A stretch of 64,000 nt of DNA from Euglena gracilis (taxonomy: Eukaryota; Euglenida; Euglenophyceae; Euglenales), in contig CP154954.1 of assembly GCA_039621445.1 (NCBI GenBank), positions 70,188,670 to 70,252,669 of the forward strand, written 5' to 3'. Made by a program: the position numbers and the translations under genes. How positions within the stretch are numbered: the stretch's first letter is position 1; each line of letters opens with the position of its first letter. Below are positions 12,333-23,320 of the stretch, piece by piece. The notes beneath the pieces are model-generated. The model saw only the letters and a list, made by a program, of their open reading frames with translations. It had not been told where the DNA came from and did not search any database.

Positions 12333-13721
12333 AGCAGCTGCGGTAAGGAGGGAGGGGACGAGAGGGGCGACTCTCTGAGTAAACAAACCGAACAGAGGGA
12401 CAGAAAGGAGCCATTACCGCAGCAGAAACAGCGAACGGAGGGAGGTAAGGGATCCAGGGGTTCAGACCAGAAAGCACAAAACAGACAAAGACAAAACACA
12501 AAGACTCAGGTGCCACGGGAGGAGGCTAGCTGCAGGTTTGGGCGGGCAGCCTCCCGTTGGATCACCAACCAGTACTACGTGCGGGACAGTTTTGTGAAAA
12601 AAATCATCTCACATTTCGGTTTGCAACCACAGGTGGATGCCTTCGCCACAGAACAGGACAAGCGGTTCTCGCGTTGGTGGGGACCAGACAGCCCACACGG
12701 CACAGATGCCTTCCAAAAAAATTGGCAGGGCAGCCTCCTGTGGATCAACCCCCCGTTCGACAAAATCCCAGAGGTGATCAAAAAAATTCAGACAGACCAG
12801 GCCCACGCGGTTTTGGTGGTGCCTCAGTGGAAACACCGAGTTTGGTACCCACAGGCCAGAAAACTGACCCTCATGTCCATGACTTTTCCCGCAAAAACCA
12901 AATTTTTTGGCAGGGTCGACAAGGGTTGCAGGGAAACACAGTGGCCAGTGGAGGTGCTGCTGGTGTGTGGGCACACGGAACGCTGTGATTACCTGACGGG
13001 CTTCCACCGACACATGACCCCCCCACACCCAACGTCCAAGGTCAACTTCGGGACTGTGCAACATGTTCCACCTTTGGAGACAGGGGAGGGGGGTGATGAA
13101 CACCAGCCACTGGGGAAAACGGACCTGCCAGGGAAAAACGTTTTGGACCGTTCAGCAGAACCGAAACTGAAAATGCTGGACCTTTTCTGTGGAACCAAGT
13201 CGGTGGGCCAAGCATACGAAAAAATGGGGTTTCAGGTGGTGACGGTGGACCTGGACCCCAAGTGGCAGGCAGATTTTCAGGTGGATGTCTTGACATGGGA
13301 CTACCAAAAAGTTTTGAAACCTGGGGAATTCCACACGGTGGTCTGTGGGGTTCCCTGTACGGAATTCAGCCTGGCACTCACAACCAGACCAAGACAACTG
13401 GAGAAGGGGGACGCATTGGCCAAAAAGGCCCTGGAGATCGTGAAATTTCTGCGCCCGCAGAAATGGTGGCTGGAAAACCCCAGACATGGGTACCTCAGAC
13501 ACAGGGAGTACATGAAACCATATCCATTTGTGGATGTGGATTATTGTCAATACTCCGACTGGGGGTACAAAAAGCCAACGCGAATCTGGGGAAGCCCAGA
13601 TATTCTGCAAGTGCGGGGAAGGCTGTGTGACGGGAGAACATGTCCCAACCTAATCCCAGGGCAGAAGGGTCACCGGGTGAAAATCTCCAAAACGACGAGT
13701 ATTTCCAGAAACAAGAAGTAA
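12333..13721 (+). CDS. Element A Dam-like domain plus C5-cytosine methyltransferase
   Basis: This region stays in the Gag frame after the TGA at 12330. Numbering from codon 12510, residues about 14-155 match the Dam-like domain of retroelements and phages: VDAFATEQDKRFSRWW, then WINPPF (80-83, the N6-adenine MTase motif IV) and VLVVPQW. Residues about 222-400 form a C5-cytosine methyltransferase: motif I LDLFCGT (223-229), motif IV with the nucleophile in GVPCTEFS (Cys283), motif VI ENP (Glu322) and YKKPTRIW near motif VIII, a wording typical of phage and algal-virus enzymes. Motif I reads GTKSVG where element B has GTGSVG, and the frame stops at TAA-TGA (13719-13724) before any C-terminal motifs IX/X, so activity of this copy is doubtful. 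Expected role: methylating element cDNA (inference). Confidence 0.85.
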   Translation, partial: SSCGKEGGDERGDSLSKQTEQRDRKEPLPQQKQRTEGGKGSRGSDQKAQNRQRQNTKTQVPREEASCRFGRAASRWITNQYYVRDSFVKKIISHFGLQPQVDAFATEQDKRFSRWWGPDSPHGTDAFQKNWQGSLLWINPPFDKIPEVIKKIQTDQAHAVLVVPQWKHRVWYPQARKLTLMSMTFPAKTKFFGRVDKGCRETQWPVEVLLVCGHTERCDYLTGFHRHMTPPHPTSKVNFGTVQHVPPLETGEGGDEHQPLGKTDLPGKNVLDRSAEPKLKMLDLFCGTKSVGQAYEKMGFQVVTVDLDPKWQADFQVDVLTWDYQKVLKPGEFHTVVCGVPCTEFSLALTTRPRQLEKGDALAKKALEIVKFLRPQKWWLENPRHGYLRHREYMKPYPFVDVDYCQYSDWGYKKPTRIWGSPDILQVRGRLCDGRTCPNLIPGQKGHRVKISKTTSISRNKK

Positions 13722-14507
13722 TGAATCCCAGAAAAACTGATCCAAGATAGGGCTGGTTGGAAAGATGAACAAAGCACACAGGGGACCGCGGCACAGCCAA
13801 ATATCCCACAGGGGCACCATGAAAACGTTCACCTGCCAAAACGGTTGCTTGGGCCAGCATCGGAACGACTGTTGGGACAGGTGGTGAAACGGGGGAAGTC
13901 CAAGCAACTTCTGATTGGCATTCGTGCGGTTTGCCCGAATGGTGAAACGGTGGACCTGAAGGCCCTCGTGGACACAGGGGCCCAAACCAACCTGATCAGA
14001 AAGGACCTCCTACCCCCAGGAGCCTTCACGGTGTCAAACCACCCCGTGGCCCTCGTCACTGCCGACGGCACACGGATGGGGGGAGGGTTGCATGAAACGA
14101 CACTAACACTGAAATTCACGGCCCAGATTTTCAGCCAAGACAACACAAGGGAATGGACAACCACGGGGACCTTCCACGACGCGGCAATCCAGGTGGATGC
14201 CATTTTGGGTTATCCCTGGATGGAGCAACACCACTTAGGGGTTTTTCCACACCTACATTCACTGGCCCTGATAGGGGAACCATTGCTCCTGCTGACAAGT
14301 TGGAAAGGGGTAAGAGAACGGGAACAGGGTGACAGAAAAATTTTGAAGAAAATCAGCAAGGTGCGGGCCATGAACCTGCAGGTGCCTGCAGAAGCAGGTG
14401 AAACGGAAGAATTTTTGTTTGAAGACGAAACAGTTTTGGAAAATCTGGCCCAGCGTCTGGAAACCAGAAAACGCAAAGCCCCATCAGGGGGTGATAGCCG
14501 TGCCTGA
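13722..14507 (+). CDS. pro: Element A retropepsin-like protease
   Basis: Aspartic protease that would process Gag-Pol. The frame is the same as Gag and the methyltransferase, resuming after two stops; the first ATG is 13845. The catalytic motif LVDTGAQTN has its Asp at 13971 (residue 43 from 13845), and the partner hydrophobic strand ends in ILGYPWMEQH near 14205, as in Gypsy proteases. The C-terminal part is charged. The frame ends at TGA 14505 while the reverse transcriptase continues in the next frame, so a one-base shift has occurred around the G-run near 14490 or a programmed frameshift is used. Confidence 0.85.
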
Positions 14508-15267
14508 AGGGCAGGCTGTGGAGGGAGACAGGGTGACAGATTTGGTCGCAAAGCTGCGTAAAGACTACGAGGGAGTGGTGTTGAGGGACAAGATCTACCC
14601 AAACCCCCCTGAACGTGGTCCACTGGGTTTCGGGAAAATAGAACTCAAACCTGGGACGGTGGCAAAGAAACAAAGACCCATCCACATGACCGGAGAACGC
14701 CGACAGGCACTCCTGGACATGGTCGACGAGTGGGTCAGGGATGAAAAGGTGGAGGATGGGAGAAGTGACTGGTCCAGCCCCACGTTCGTGGTGGCCAAGA
14801 AAGGGGGAAAGTGGAGGGGGGTGGTGGATTTCAGGGCCCTGAACGAGGCCACGGTGACAGACGCACACCCCCTCCCCCGGATCGAAGACATCCTGGTCCA
14901 ACAGGGTCAACGGGCGATGTACAGTGTGTTGGACCTAAAGGATGCTTTCCATCAAGTACCCATGAGAAAGGAATCTCGACCCTACACCTGCTGTAGTACA
15001 CCAAGAGGAACAAAGCAGTGGAAAGTAGTGGTGATGGGGATGAAAAACGGAGTCCCAATTTTCCAGAGGGTCATTGAATACAGCCTGGAGGAGGTCGCAG
15101 ACATTGCCAACCCCTACGTAGATGACATCATCGTAGGCACAGTTTGGCAGGGAACGGAAGAGCCAACAATCCTCCAGCACGACAAGGACATCCGCAGAGT
15201 CATGGAGGCACTCAAGAAACAGCTGCTCGTAGCCGACATCAAAAAATGTAAGTTTTTTTGTGCATGA
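14398..15267 (+). pseudogene. pol: Element A reverse transcriptase
   Basis: RNA-dependent DNA polymerase of Ty3/Gypsy type. Conserved blocks in order: PTFVVAKKGGKWRGVVDFRA, HPLPRIEDIL, YSVLDLKDAFHQ, TPRGTKQWKVVVMGMKNG, and the active site YVDDIIVG with its first Tyr codon at 15115 (residue 240). The frame ends at 15267 because of a run of seven T at 15253-15259 where six would keep it open into the connection/RNase H domain; element B is uninterrupted at the matching point. This looks like a one-base insertion or a homopolymer consensus error. Confidence 0.9.
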
Positions 15268-18034
15268 AGTGGAATTCTGCGGACATATCCTGGGGGGAGG
15301 ACAACGGAGACCAGCCCCAGGAAAACTGATGGCCCTGGAAAAGTGGGAAGAACCGAAAACCATCACAGACCTCCGCGCATTCCTGGGATTCACCAACTAC
15401 TCCTCCTACATCCCAGGATACGCGGAGCTGGCAGCGGACCTGATGGAAAAACTCAAGGTGAAAAAGGGACTGGGAAAAAAGGGGAGCCAGATGCCTGTGT
15501 TTTTCGGGGAGAAGGAACGCAAGGCGTTCCAGGCCATCAAGGACAAACTGTTGGGCAGCCTCAAACTGCAAACGGTCAACACCGACAAGCCATTCATCCT
15601 CCGAGTGGATGCCAGTGGCAGGGCTGTGGGGGCTGCCTTGGAGCAGTTTGTGGAGGATGGATTGGGGAAACCGGACACCACAACGGCACAGACCAAGAAA
15701 ACTGCCCCAGTGGCATTTTGTTCACGGAAATTGGCACCGGGACAGGTCAGGACTTGGACACCACGGGACAAGGAAACATACGCGGTGATCCTGGCCCTTC
15801 AGAAATGGGCCTCATGGATCGGTATGCAACCGGTGCTGGTCCTGACCGATCACAAGGCAATCGAGTCCTGGGCCACAGAAAACCTGGACACAGCCACAGG
15901 GTTGTCGGGATGTAGGGCCAGATGGCACGAACTCCTTTCAAAATTTGATATCACGGTGGCCTACGTACCTGGGAAGGACAACGTGGTGGCTAACGCCTTG
16001 AGCAGGTGGGCCTATCCCGCCTCACAGGCGTTCGCCGACGTCAGTGTGCACGGCAGTGAGGAGTATGACCGCCTCATGCAAGAAATAAGCGAACAGGAAA
16101 GGAAGGAGGAAAGGGGCTGCTCAGTGGTTTCAATGAAGGAATTGCTACGGGCACAGAAAAATTTGGGAGACCCACCCCTCGTTGTGGCCGTCACAACAAG
16201 GGGAGGGGCCAAGACTGGTGAGGATTCGGCCACAACGAGTAAAGTCACACCAGGGCAGGAGACCCCCCCAGAAAAAACTTCAAAAACTTCAAAACCCAAG
16301 GACAGGGACACCGAGGGCACACAAGACAAGGGAACCCCAGAAAAAGAAATGGCCAAGAGGACAGCCACAGAGGAAGACCCCCCTAGGCGAAGAACCTTGG
16401 AAGAGGACCCTGTGGACCCTCCAAAAACAGCAAGTCCAAAGGTGGACGGACTCGAGGACGCGCAGCGTCCCTCATCTTCGACGAGCCTGCCTGTGGGACC
16501 TCCATCAAGGGGAGTGCACGCCCCGGAGCTTCCACCGACAGGGTCGCAGTCGGTGATGGACGAGGACTGGAGGAGCGGGTACAGCGGGTGCCCCAAGTGG
16601 GGCCCTGTGCTCAAGGGGTTGGAAGATTCGGGGTTCAAAGAAAGGCCTGAGGGCTTCCGATTTGAAAACGGAAGGCTCTTCAAACACGGACTCTTGTGTG
16701 TACCAAGGGATGTCACGGGGAGGGTCATCAGGGAACACCACGAAGCGGCGGGACACCCAGGGGCTGAACGGCTGTGGGATCAGATGGGTCGGTGGTTTCT
16801 TTTCGCTGACCACCAACACGCAAAAAAACTGACCAGCAAAATGATGGGGATGTGTGAAACGTGTCAGGTCACTGAGCCGAACCATCAACCTTTCAAGTGT
16901 CCGATACAACCAACACCGGTCCCGCCCCACCTGATGGAAAGCGTGGCGGTCGACCTCTTTGCATTACCGGAAACCACTTTTGAAGGGAAACGATACGATA
17001 CTTTGGCACTTTGTGTGGACCGATTGAGTGGGTGGATGGTTGCTACCCCCCATCTTAACAAGGGTCTCACAGCTGAAAAGGTGGCCAAGGAAATGTTTCG
17101 ACAGTGGGATCTGTTCGGAATCCCCTCGGTGGTGAGTTCCGACAGGGGTCCACAGTTCATAGCAGCCTGGTGGAAAACTCTGTGCGCGGCACACGGTGTA
17201 AGGGTTGCCTATGGACAAGCTTACCACCATCAGGCGAACGGAAGGGCAGAGGTAGCCGGGCAGCAGGTAATGCGGAAACTTGCAAAACTGGCTGCAGAAA
17301 ACGGTGTCCCGTGGGTGAAACTCCTCCCACGGGCCCTGAGGGCCATTCACGACGTGCCGGGTGATGCTGGATTGTCCCCTTATGAAATTGTTTTTGGGCG
17401 ACACCGACCGTTGTGTGGGATTCCGCACAAACCACAGCGGGAGGCTGAAGGTGCAACCGAATTCCTCAAGCGAATGAAGGAACAAGACAGGTGGGTGGCC
17501 CAAACGCTCAATGAAAAACTGGAGGCTCGGAGAGAGGCTGTGAACCAGAAACGACGTGAACCCCCAGCCCTTCAAATTGGTTCCAAGGTTTGGTACCAAC
17601 CTGAACGACAGCCTGGAACCGACAAGTTGGAACCCAGGTGGAAAGGGCCAGCGGTGGTTTTGGAAAGAGTGGGAGACCACTCCTATGTGGTGGAGCTTCA
17701 GCCGGGGAAGCGACAACCAGCCCACCGTTCCCAATTGAAACCACACATGGAAGACCTTTACTCGACCACCCCCGTGCCTTTGTATTTTTGGTGTGGGAAA
17801 GCACAGGAACTGGAGGTTGGACCCGACGAGTGGGAGGTGGAAAGGGTGCTCAACCACCGACATGAAAACGGGAAGACGTAATTTTTGGTGCGGTGGAAAG
17901 GATTTGGGCCAGAAGAGGAACAATGGGAACCACTGGGGAATTTCTTCTTCAGAATCAACAAGGACGTGGTTGCCTATTGTGTCGAGAACGGGGTGGATTT
18001 GGACGTCAAGGAATTGTTGGAACTGATGAAGTGA
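15260..18034 (+). pseudogene. pol: Element A RNase H, integrase and chromodomain
   Basis: RNase H has catalytic Asp117 (RVDASG), Glu172 (DKETYAV) and Asp197 (LTDHKA), but the fourth carboxylate is Asn245 in VVANALSRW where element B has Asp, so this copy is probably RNase H-impaired. The integrase has the HHCC zinc module (EHHEAAGH, CETC) and a D565-D628-E664 triad with DD35E spacing, followed by a GPA/F-type C-terminal module. A chromodomain starts near 17830 (EWEVERVLNHRHENG) and is cut by TAA at 17879 exactly at an aromatic-cage position; the same frame then continues FLVRWKGFG...QWEP to the natural TGA at 18032. A Pro/Thr-rich linker of about 150 residues separates RNase H and integrase. 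Confidence 0.88.
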
Positions 18035-19916
18035 CAAGGTTCATTGTCTTCATCGTCCCCACATTTCCTCACAGATGCCCCGACATCGACGTCCACAACG
18101 CCAACACCTACACCAACAACCCCAACATCACCACCCCTACTTTCAACCTCAACCCCTTCGACGCCCACCCCCTCCCCCATACCAGCCACCCCCAACCCCC
18201 GACTTCATCATCCCCACAATTCTACCCCCACCCCTACGCAAGGCCCTGGAGGCCGAGCTCCCCCCCGCCACCTGCTGGAGAACGCCCACACCCACCCCTA
18301 CCCAGCCTACACCCACCCCAATACCACCCCAGCCCACCCCAACAACGACACCACCCCCCCGGAGGGAGCGCGGGCGCTCCGTCTGCAGCAGCCCCCGCAG
18401 CCCCCGCTCCCTCAGCCCCCCCCTCTACCTCGGGACTCCGGAGCGGAGCCCGTCCCCCCCGGCGTCGCCGACCTCCTCCTCCTCCTCCGACAACGACCCG
18501 CCCCCGCGACGCCCCACCCCCTGGTACCTCCGGGACCTCTGGGGCTAGCTCCCCCTGGAGGCGCCCCTCCCTCCCCCCCCCACCCCCATATTGGTTCGGG
18601 CTGCCCCCTCGCACCCCCCCCCCCTTTACCTGTCCAGAGCTCTCAGACCGTTTCTTCAACCGCAGTGGGAAGGGAAGCTGTCCCACACTGAACCTGGAGC
18701 GCCCCCCCCCCCCCCGCCGAACCTGGGGTGCTCCCCCCACACTGAACCTAGGGTGCCCCCCCCCCTCCCTCAGCGAGGACCTGGGTTCCCCCCCACGGGC
18801 AGCCTAAGGTTGGGGCAGAGATTTTTTATTAAAAAAAAAGGGGAGCGGCGCTTGGCGCCTGCCGTTTCCCCCCCGACAAGGGACCTGGGGGGGGTCCAGC
18901 CACCAAAACAAAAAACAAGCAAAAAGAAAAGTAAAACAAAAAAAGACAAGAAAGGAAAAGATGGGGGGCCCAGCCAACTGCCCCCCCCCAAAACAGACCG
19001 TGGGCAGCGCTTGACGCCTGCCCCCCCCCCCGGCTACGAAGGGCCTAGAGGGGGGGGGCAGCCCCGGACCTGCAAAGAAAGAAAAAGAAACCAGAACCTG
19101 GGATTGCCACACCTCGTCTGACCCAGAGCGTAGAGGGCTCAACTGAAACCCAGCCCTCCGCTTAATTTGTGCATTTTTCAACTACACAGACGTTTCACGA
19201 AAGAGAGGGGGGTGGAGCGGAAAAGGGGCATTAAGGAGCCTGCTGCCCCCCTCCCCCACGCCGGACAGATCCGGGGTGCCAGGATACACCCCGGGGAGTA
19301 TAAAAAAGAATTGAAATCGGCCTTTTGGCTGAGGTAGGCAGCATTTCCCTGCCCCCCCCCCCCCGTTCAGGACCTGGACGTGGGGGGTTGCGCCACCGAG
19401 GCTGAAAAAAAAAAACGGGGCCAGCCAACTGCCCTCCCCCCACAAAAAAAAGAAAAGAAAAAGGCAGACCCCCCCCGTGGACCAAACGTGGGGGAACCTG
19501 CCACCTGACCCTGAAAATAAAAAAGGAAAAGAAAAACTGGCCCTGTCCCAGCCTGATTTTAACCGAAAGACTCTGACTCAGCCTTCGCTGGATTTTCATA
19601 AAAATTCGCCCCTGGCCGGCGACTGACCGCTTGGCAGGGGGAGGCGGAACACCCCTGCCCCCCCCCCACGACAAGGAACCTGGGGGGGGACAGCCACCTG
19701 AAAAAAAAAACCAGGCCAGCCCCGGCGCCTGCCCCTCCCCCCCCACGACAAGGAACCTGGGGGGGGACAGGCACCTGAAAAAAAAAACCAGGCCAGCCCC
19801 CCCCCCCGAGGAGGAACCAACCTGAGAACAAAAACAGGAACAGCGCAGCCCCCTTACAACAAACGCACTCCGCACCCCTTCCGAAGTGAGTCGAAAAGAG
19901 TTGTAGACAACTCCTT
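18035..19916 (+). other. Element A 3' untranslated region
   Basis: The 1.9 kb between chromodomain and polypurine tract has no recognised gene. 18050-18760 is strongly C-rich and would encode only Pro/Thr/Ser tracts. 18840-19850 has repeated A-rich and C/G-run blocks, including a minisatellite with two close copies (about 19665-19731 and 19744-19800) containing ACGACAAGGAACCTGGGGG followed by an A-run and CCAGGCCAGCCCC. Confidence 0.6.
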
Positions 19917-19927
19917 GGGAAGGGGAG
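19917..19927 (+). promoter_or_regulatory. Element A polypurine tract
   Basis: GGGAAGGGGAG lies directly before the 3' LTR start. It is the expected plus-strand primer and independently supports the LTR boundary. Confidence 0.8.
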
Positions 19928-20620
19928 TGTGAGTCAGGGGTGCTGAGTGCCCTGGTAAGTTAGCTAACCTCAGGCGCTAACCTTAAAAGCTAACCCAGGC
20001 GCCACAGAACTAACCAGGGGACTTGACCCAACCAGGGGCCTACTGTTTCAATGATGAAACAATTAGGATAACCCCCTCCTAACTGAATTTTAACTCCTGG
20101 CCATATTTTAACCACTGGCTCCCACAGGGCTCTGTCACTACTCTGTCTTTGCTCAAGCTGATTATCTATTTGCCGTTGGCCTATTTGGTTCAAGTTTCAA
20201 GCCAATTCAAGTTTGTCAAGATTTCATTGGAAGTGGAAGTTGATTATCTGTTCAAGCATTGGTCCTGTGATCTGAAGTGAAGTCTGAAGCAGGAGTTGTT
20301 GCTGCTGGTGTGCCTAAGAAGCGCCAGTTCGCCGGCACCGAAGACCTTCACTGACCACGACCACCCATTTGACAGCATTTCGCTGCTTTGAGCAAGACCT
20401 ACAGGTGTTTTATACCCAACTTGTGACCCCCCAAGGACCCACCCCACACCAAGCCCAAAAAGGAAAAAGGTCTTTTTAACCCAAGAAAATGAAACAATTT
20501 TTAACAAAGGCCGCGCGGGGAATTGAAATTCAACTGGGCGGGGTAATCGATCCTACGCGGGGACAGGGAAACCCCACGGACCTGGAAACAGCGGAACAGC
20601 AAAGGGGGTTATCCCGTACA
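19928..20620 (+). repeat. Element A 3' LTR
   Basis: 693 bp, TGTGAG...GTACA, about 99% identical to the 5' LTR. It is followed by AACGTACCGG, which does not match the 5' flank, so no target duplication is seen. Confidence 0.92.
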
Positions 20621-21838
20621 AACGTACCGGCCCCAGCGAGCCTCCAGTGCCCTGCAGAGACCACCGACCCCTGGCCAGGGCTGCACAGTCCCGGACACCT
20701 CACGGCAGCGGGGTGGAGCCTACCCACCTAAAGTCGCCCAAGCAAGGTGGACGAGTGTCCTGGAACATGGCCCCGGAAGGGCCTGCCAGACACCCACACG
20801 CTTTCGGGCGTGTGGTCACTTGGGCGCCCCTGCTACCCATGCGGGGAGGGCAGTAGAGACGAGTCCGAAAGGACGCTGCCCGACGTGTCAGGCCAATTTG
20901 TCCCGGAAGGGTGACGCCGCAATGTCACTTGACCGGGGGTTGCCAGGCCACAGACGACACGGAGAGAGCGGGGCTCTCTCACCCACCGAACTCCCCCCCC
21001 TGTCCCTCCACCCCCAGGGCCTGGGCGCGAAAGCAACGATTTGGACGTCAACTCGGGATGAAGGGGGTGTTGAAGAAAACGACTCCTGTTATACATTGCG
21101 CTTAAGCCCAATGAAAATACATTGCGTGTAAGCACAAGGTAAAACATTTGCGCTTAAACGCAATGTCCTTTCAAATGGCAGATGTATTTGAATGCGGTCG
21201 TGCTGTGTGAGAAGGTGGGCGATAGAGGAGAATGATGGGGGGGGGTTTGAGCGCTGCTGTGCCAGAAGCTCGCGTCTTTTCAACTATTCAGGCGCTGGGG
21301 AGGAAGTGACTGTTACAATAAGACGAATCATGGGTGGTCGGCTGTGGAGCCTGAGTGACACTCAGTGCACAAAGTGGGTTCTGTTGGGATGTTGACAGAA
21401 AGATTTTTTCCGGCTGAACAATGCCCTCCATCTGACCGGTGTGTTGTGGCTGTCTGGTGGGTTGCAAATTACACCCCCCCCCCCTAGTCGTATGACAACC
21501 CCACATTTATGACCACCCCCCGGTCACAGGTTGCAGGTTGCGAAAAATTTAACACCACCTTACCTATGACCGCCACCTCATTTACGACCACCCCGCGGTC
21601 ACAGGTTGCAGGTTATGGGGGTGTTATGACCGGCCCCCCCCCCGGTCACAGGTGGCAGGAACCCGGTCATACGACCAGGGGGGGGGTACCGAAAAAAGGT
21701 GTGTCAGCATGTCTTCCCTTCTCCGCCTTTGTTGATGGACCCTTTCAATTTCTCAATTCCATTCGCTCATCCCCAAAGTTGTGTGCTTCAAATCCTGGGT
21801 GAGAAAAGGGGGGTGATGAGCTTCTTTAAAACACCCTT
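20621..21838. other. Unique spacer between element A and module D2
   Basis: No gene recognised. Features seen: a stem (GGGCAG/CTGCCC) enclosing a GTCC-GAAA-GGAC hairpin at about 20848-20883; two direct copies and one inverted copy of ACATTGCGYKTAAGC between 21092 and 21168; and a degenerate repeat of about 84 bp at 21507-21670 containing CGGTCACAGGTTGCAGGTT, ending in GGTCATACGACC. Confidence 0.6.
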
Positions 21839-21909
21839 TCGACACCTAAAAGTGTTTCCTTGGCAGTGATTCCCAGGGTTATCACCTTAGTGTTCATTGG
21901 GATTGGGGG

Positions 21910-22675
21910 CATGCATGCATTCACATACACGTACACATGCATGTATGCACACATGCATGCTTACGCATCCATGCACACATGCATATGTACACATACATAC
22001 ATACATGCATACATACATACATACATACATACATACATACATACATACATACATACATACATGCATGCATGCATGCATGCATGCGTGCGTGCGTGCATGC
22101 GTGTATGCATGCATGCATGCATGCATGCATACATACATACATACGTACATACATACATACATACATACATACATACATACATACATACATACATACATAC
22201 ATACATACATACATACATACATACAGACATACATACATACATACACATACATACATACATACATACATACATACATACATACATACATACATACATACAT
22301 ACATACATACATACATACATACATACATACATACATACATACATACATACATACATACATACATACATACATACATACATACATACATACATACATACAT
22401 ACATACATACATACATACATACATACATACATACATACATACAAACATACATACATACATACATACATACATACATACATACATACATACAGACATACAT
22501 ACATACATACATACATACATACATACATACATACATACATACATACATACATACATACATACATACATACATACATACATACATACATACATACATACAT
22601 ACATACATACATACATACATACATACATACATACATACATACATACATACATCCATACATCCATACATACATCAT
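21910..22675. repeat. Tetranucleotide microsatellite, long allele
   Basis: ACAT array with GCAT/GCGT blocks at the left, much longer than the copy at 61-490. A few interruptions (ACAG, ACAC, ACAA, ATCC) punctuate the array. Long CMYV-type frames on both strands are repeat translation. Confidence 0.97.
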
Positions 22676-23071
22676 GCAGGCTTTTGGCCTGCAGAATCAG
22701 CCCCTCCCCAGCTTTAATGGAAGGATTTTTGTTGCCTCTGTGACATCCACTTTTCATTCAAATTCATTCTTCCCATTCATTTCCCAGCTGACAGGTCAGT
22801 TGGAACCTCAGTGCCGTCGGCTTTTCCCTTTGCTTCCAAGCTTTGGCTTGTTTCCAAGAAAAAGTGGCCGTCTCGATTTTGGAAGAGGGCTCACAAATCC
22901 TCTGTCCATAGAGATCCTCAGACTTGGCACAAGTCAAATGAACCACCAGTGTGTTGGGTAAGGCACCCTGTACCAAAATTAAGTGTAAAGGCCGAAAATT
23001 GTACAAGTGGGAAAGGGTTGTGGCCATACCCCAGTGCCCACAAATAAGCCCCTTTCATTTAGTGATGTGCT

Positions 23072-23320
23072 CAGGCTTCTTTTTAAGTCAGGAGACCCCC
23101 ACCCCCTGGGGGGTGGGTGGGTGGGTCCGGGCCGGACCCCCACCCGGGGGGGGTGCGCCGGAGGCGCTGGGTATACCTTTTCGGCGCGAAGCGCCGAATT
23201 TTTTTGAAAATTGCCTTTAACGGGCCCGATTTTGGGGGGGTCCCCGCCCCCCGGGGGGGGGTCCCGCGCCACCCTGGGGGGGGACCCCCCCTCCCCCCGG
23301 GGGTCTTAAAAAGAAGCCTG
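23072..23320. mobile_element. hAT-like MITE, copy 3
   Basis: 249 bp, same 16-bp inverted termini, 8-bp duplication GATGTGCT at 23064-23071 and 23321-23328. It is the paralogue of copy 1, carried along by the module duplication. Confidence 0.85.

Larger units (their letters stand above)
5723..20620 (+). mobile_element. Ty3/Gypsy chromovirus-type element A, copy 1
   Basis: LTR retrotransposon of about 14.9 kb including a 1.8-kb R insertion. The order is 5' LTR, initiator-Met-type primer-binding site, Gag with coiled coils and zinc knuckle, Dam-like methyltransferase domain, C5-cytosine methyltransferase, retropepsin, reverse transcriptase, RNase H, integrase, chromodomain, a 1.9-kb 3' untranslated region, polypurine tract and 3' LTR. 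It is not autonomous as read: it has in-frame stops at 9405, 9747, 11763, 12330, 13719, 13722 and 17879, frameshifts near 14.5 kb and 15.25 kb, and the R insertion. No short duplication matches at its two outer ends, so one end may derive from recombination between copies. A truncated second copy starts at 44935. Confidence 0.93.

Noticed and set aside
9405-13724. Reassigned stop codons as an explanation for the many in-frame stops of element A
   Set aside because: All three stop codons occur in frame, and natural ends use them too; element A also has frameshifts and a catalytic-site change, so decay explains it better.
17893-18807. Pro-rich 300-codon frames at 17.9-18.8 kb
   Set aside because: C-rich tracts lacking stops in several frames at once; no domain and no consistent start.
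20848-20883. Hammerhead ribozyme
   Set aside because: GAGTCC-GAAA-GGAC looks like a stem II, but the required CUGANGA and GAAA core segments are not in place.
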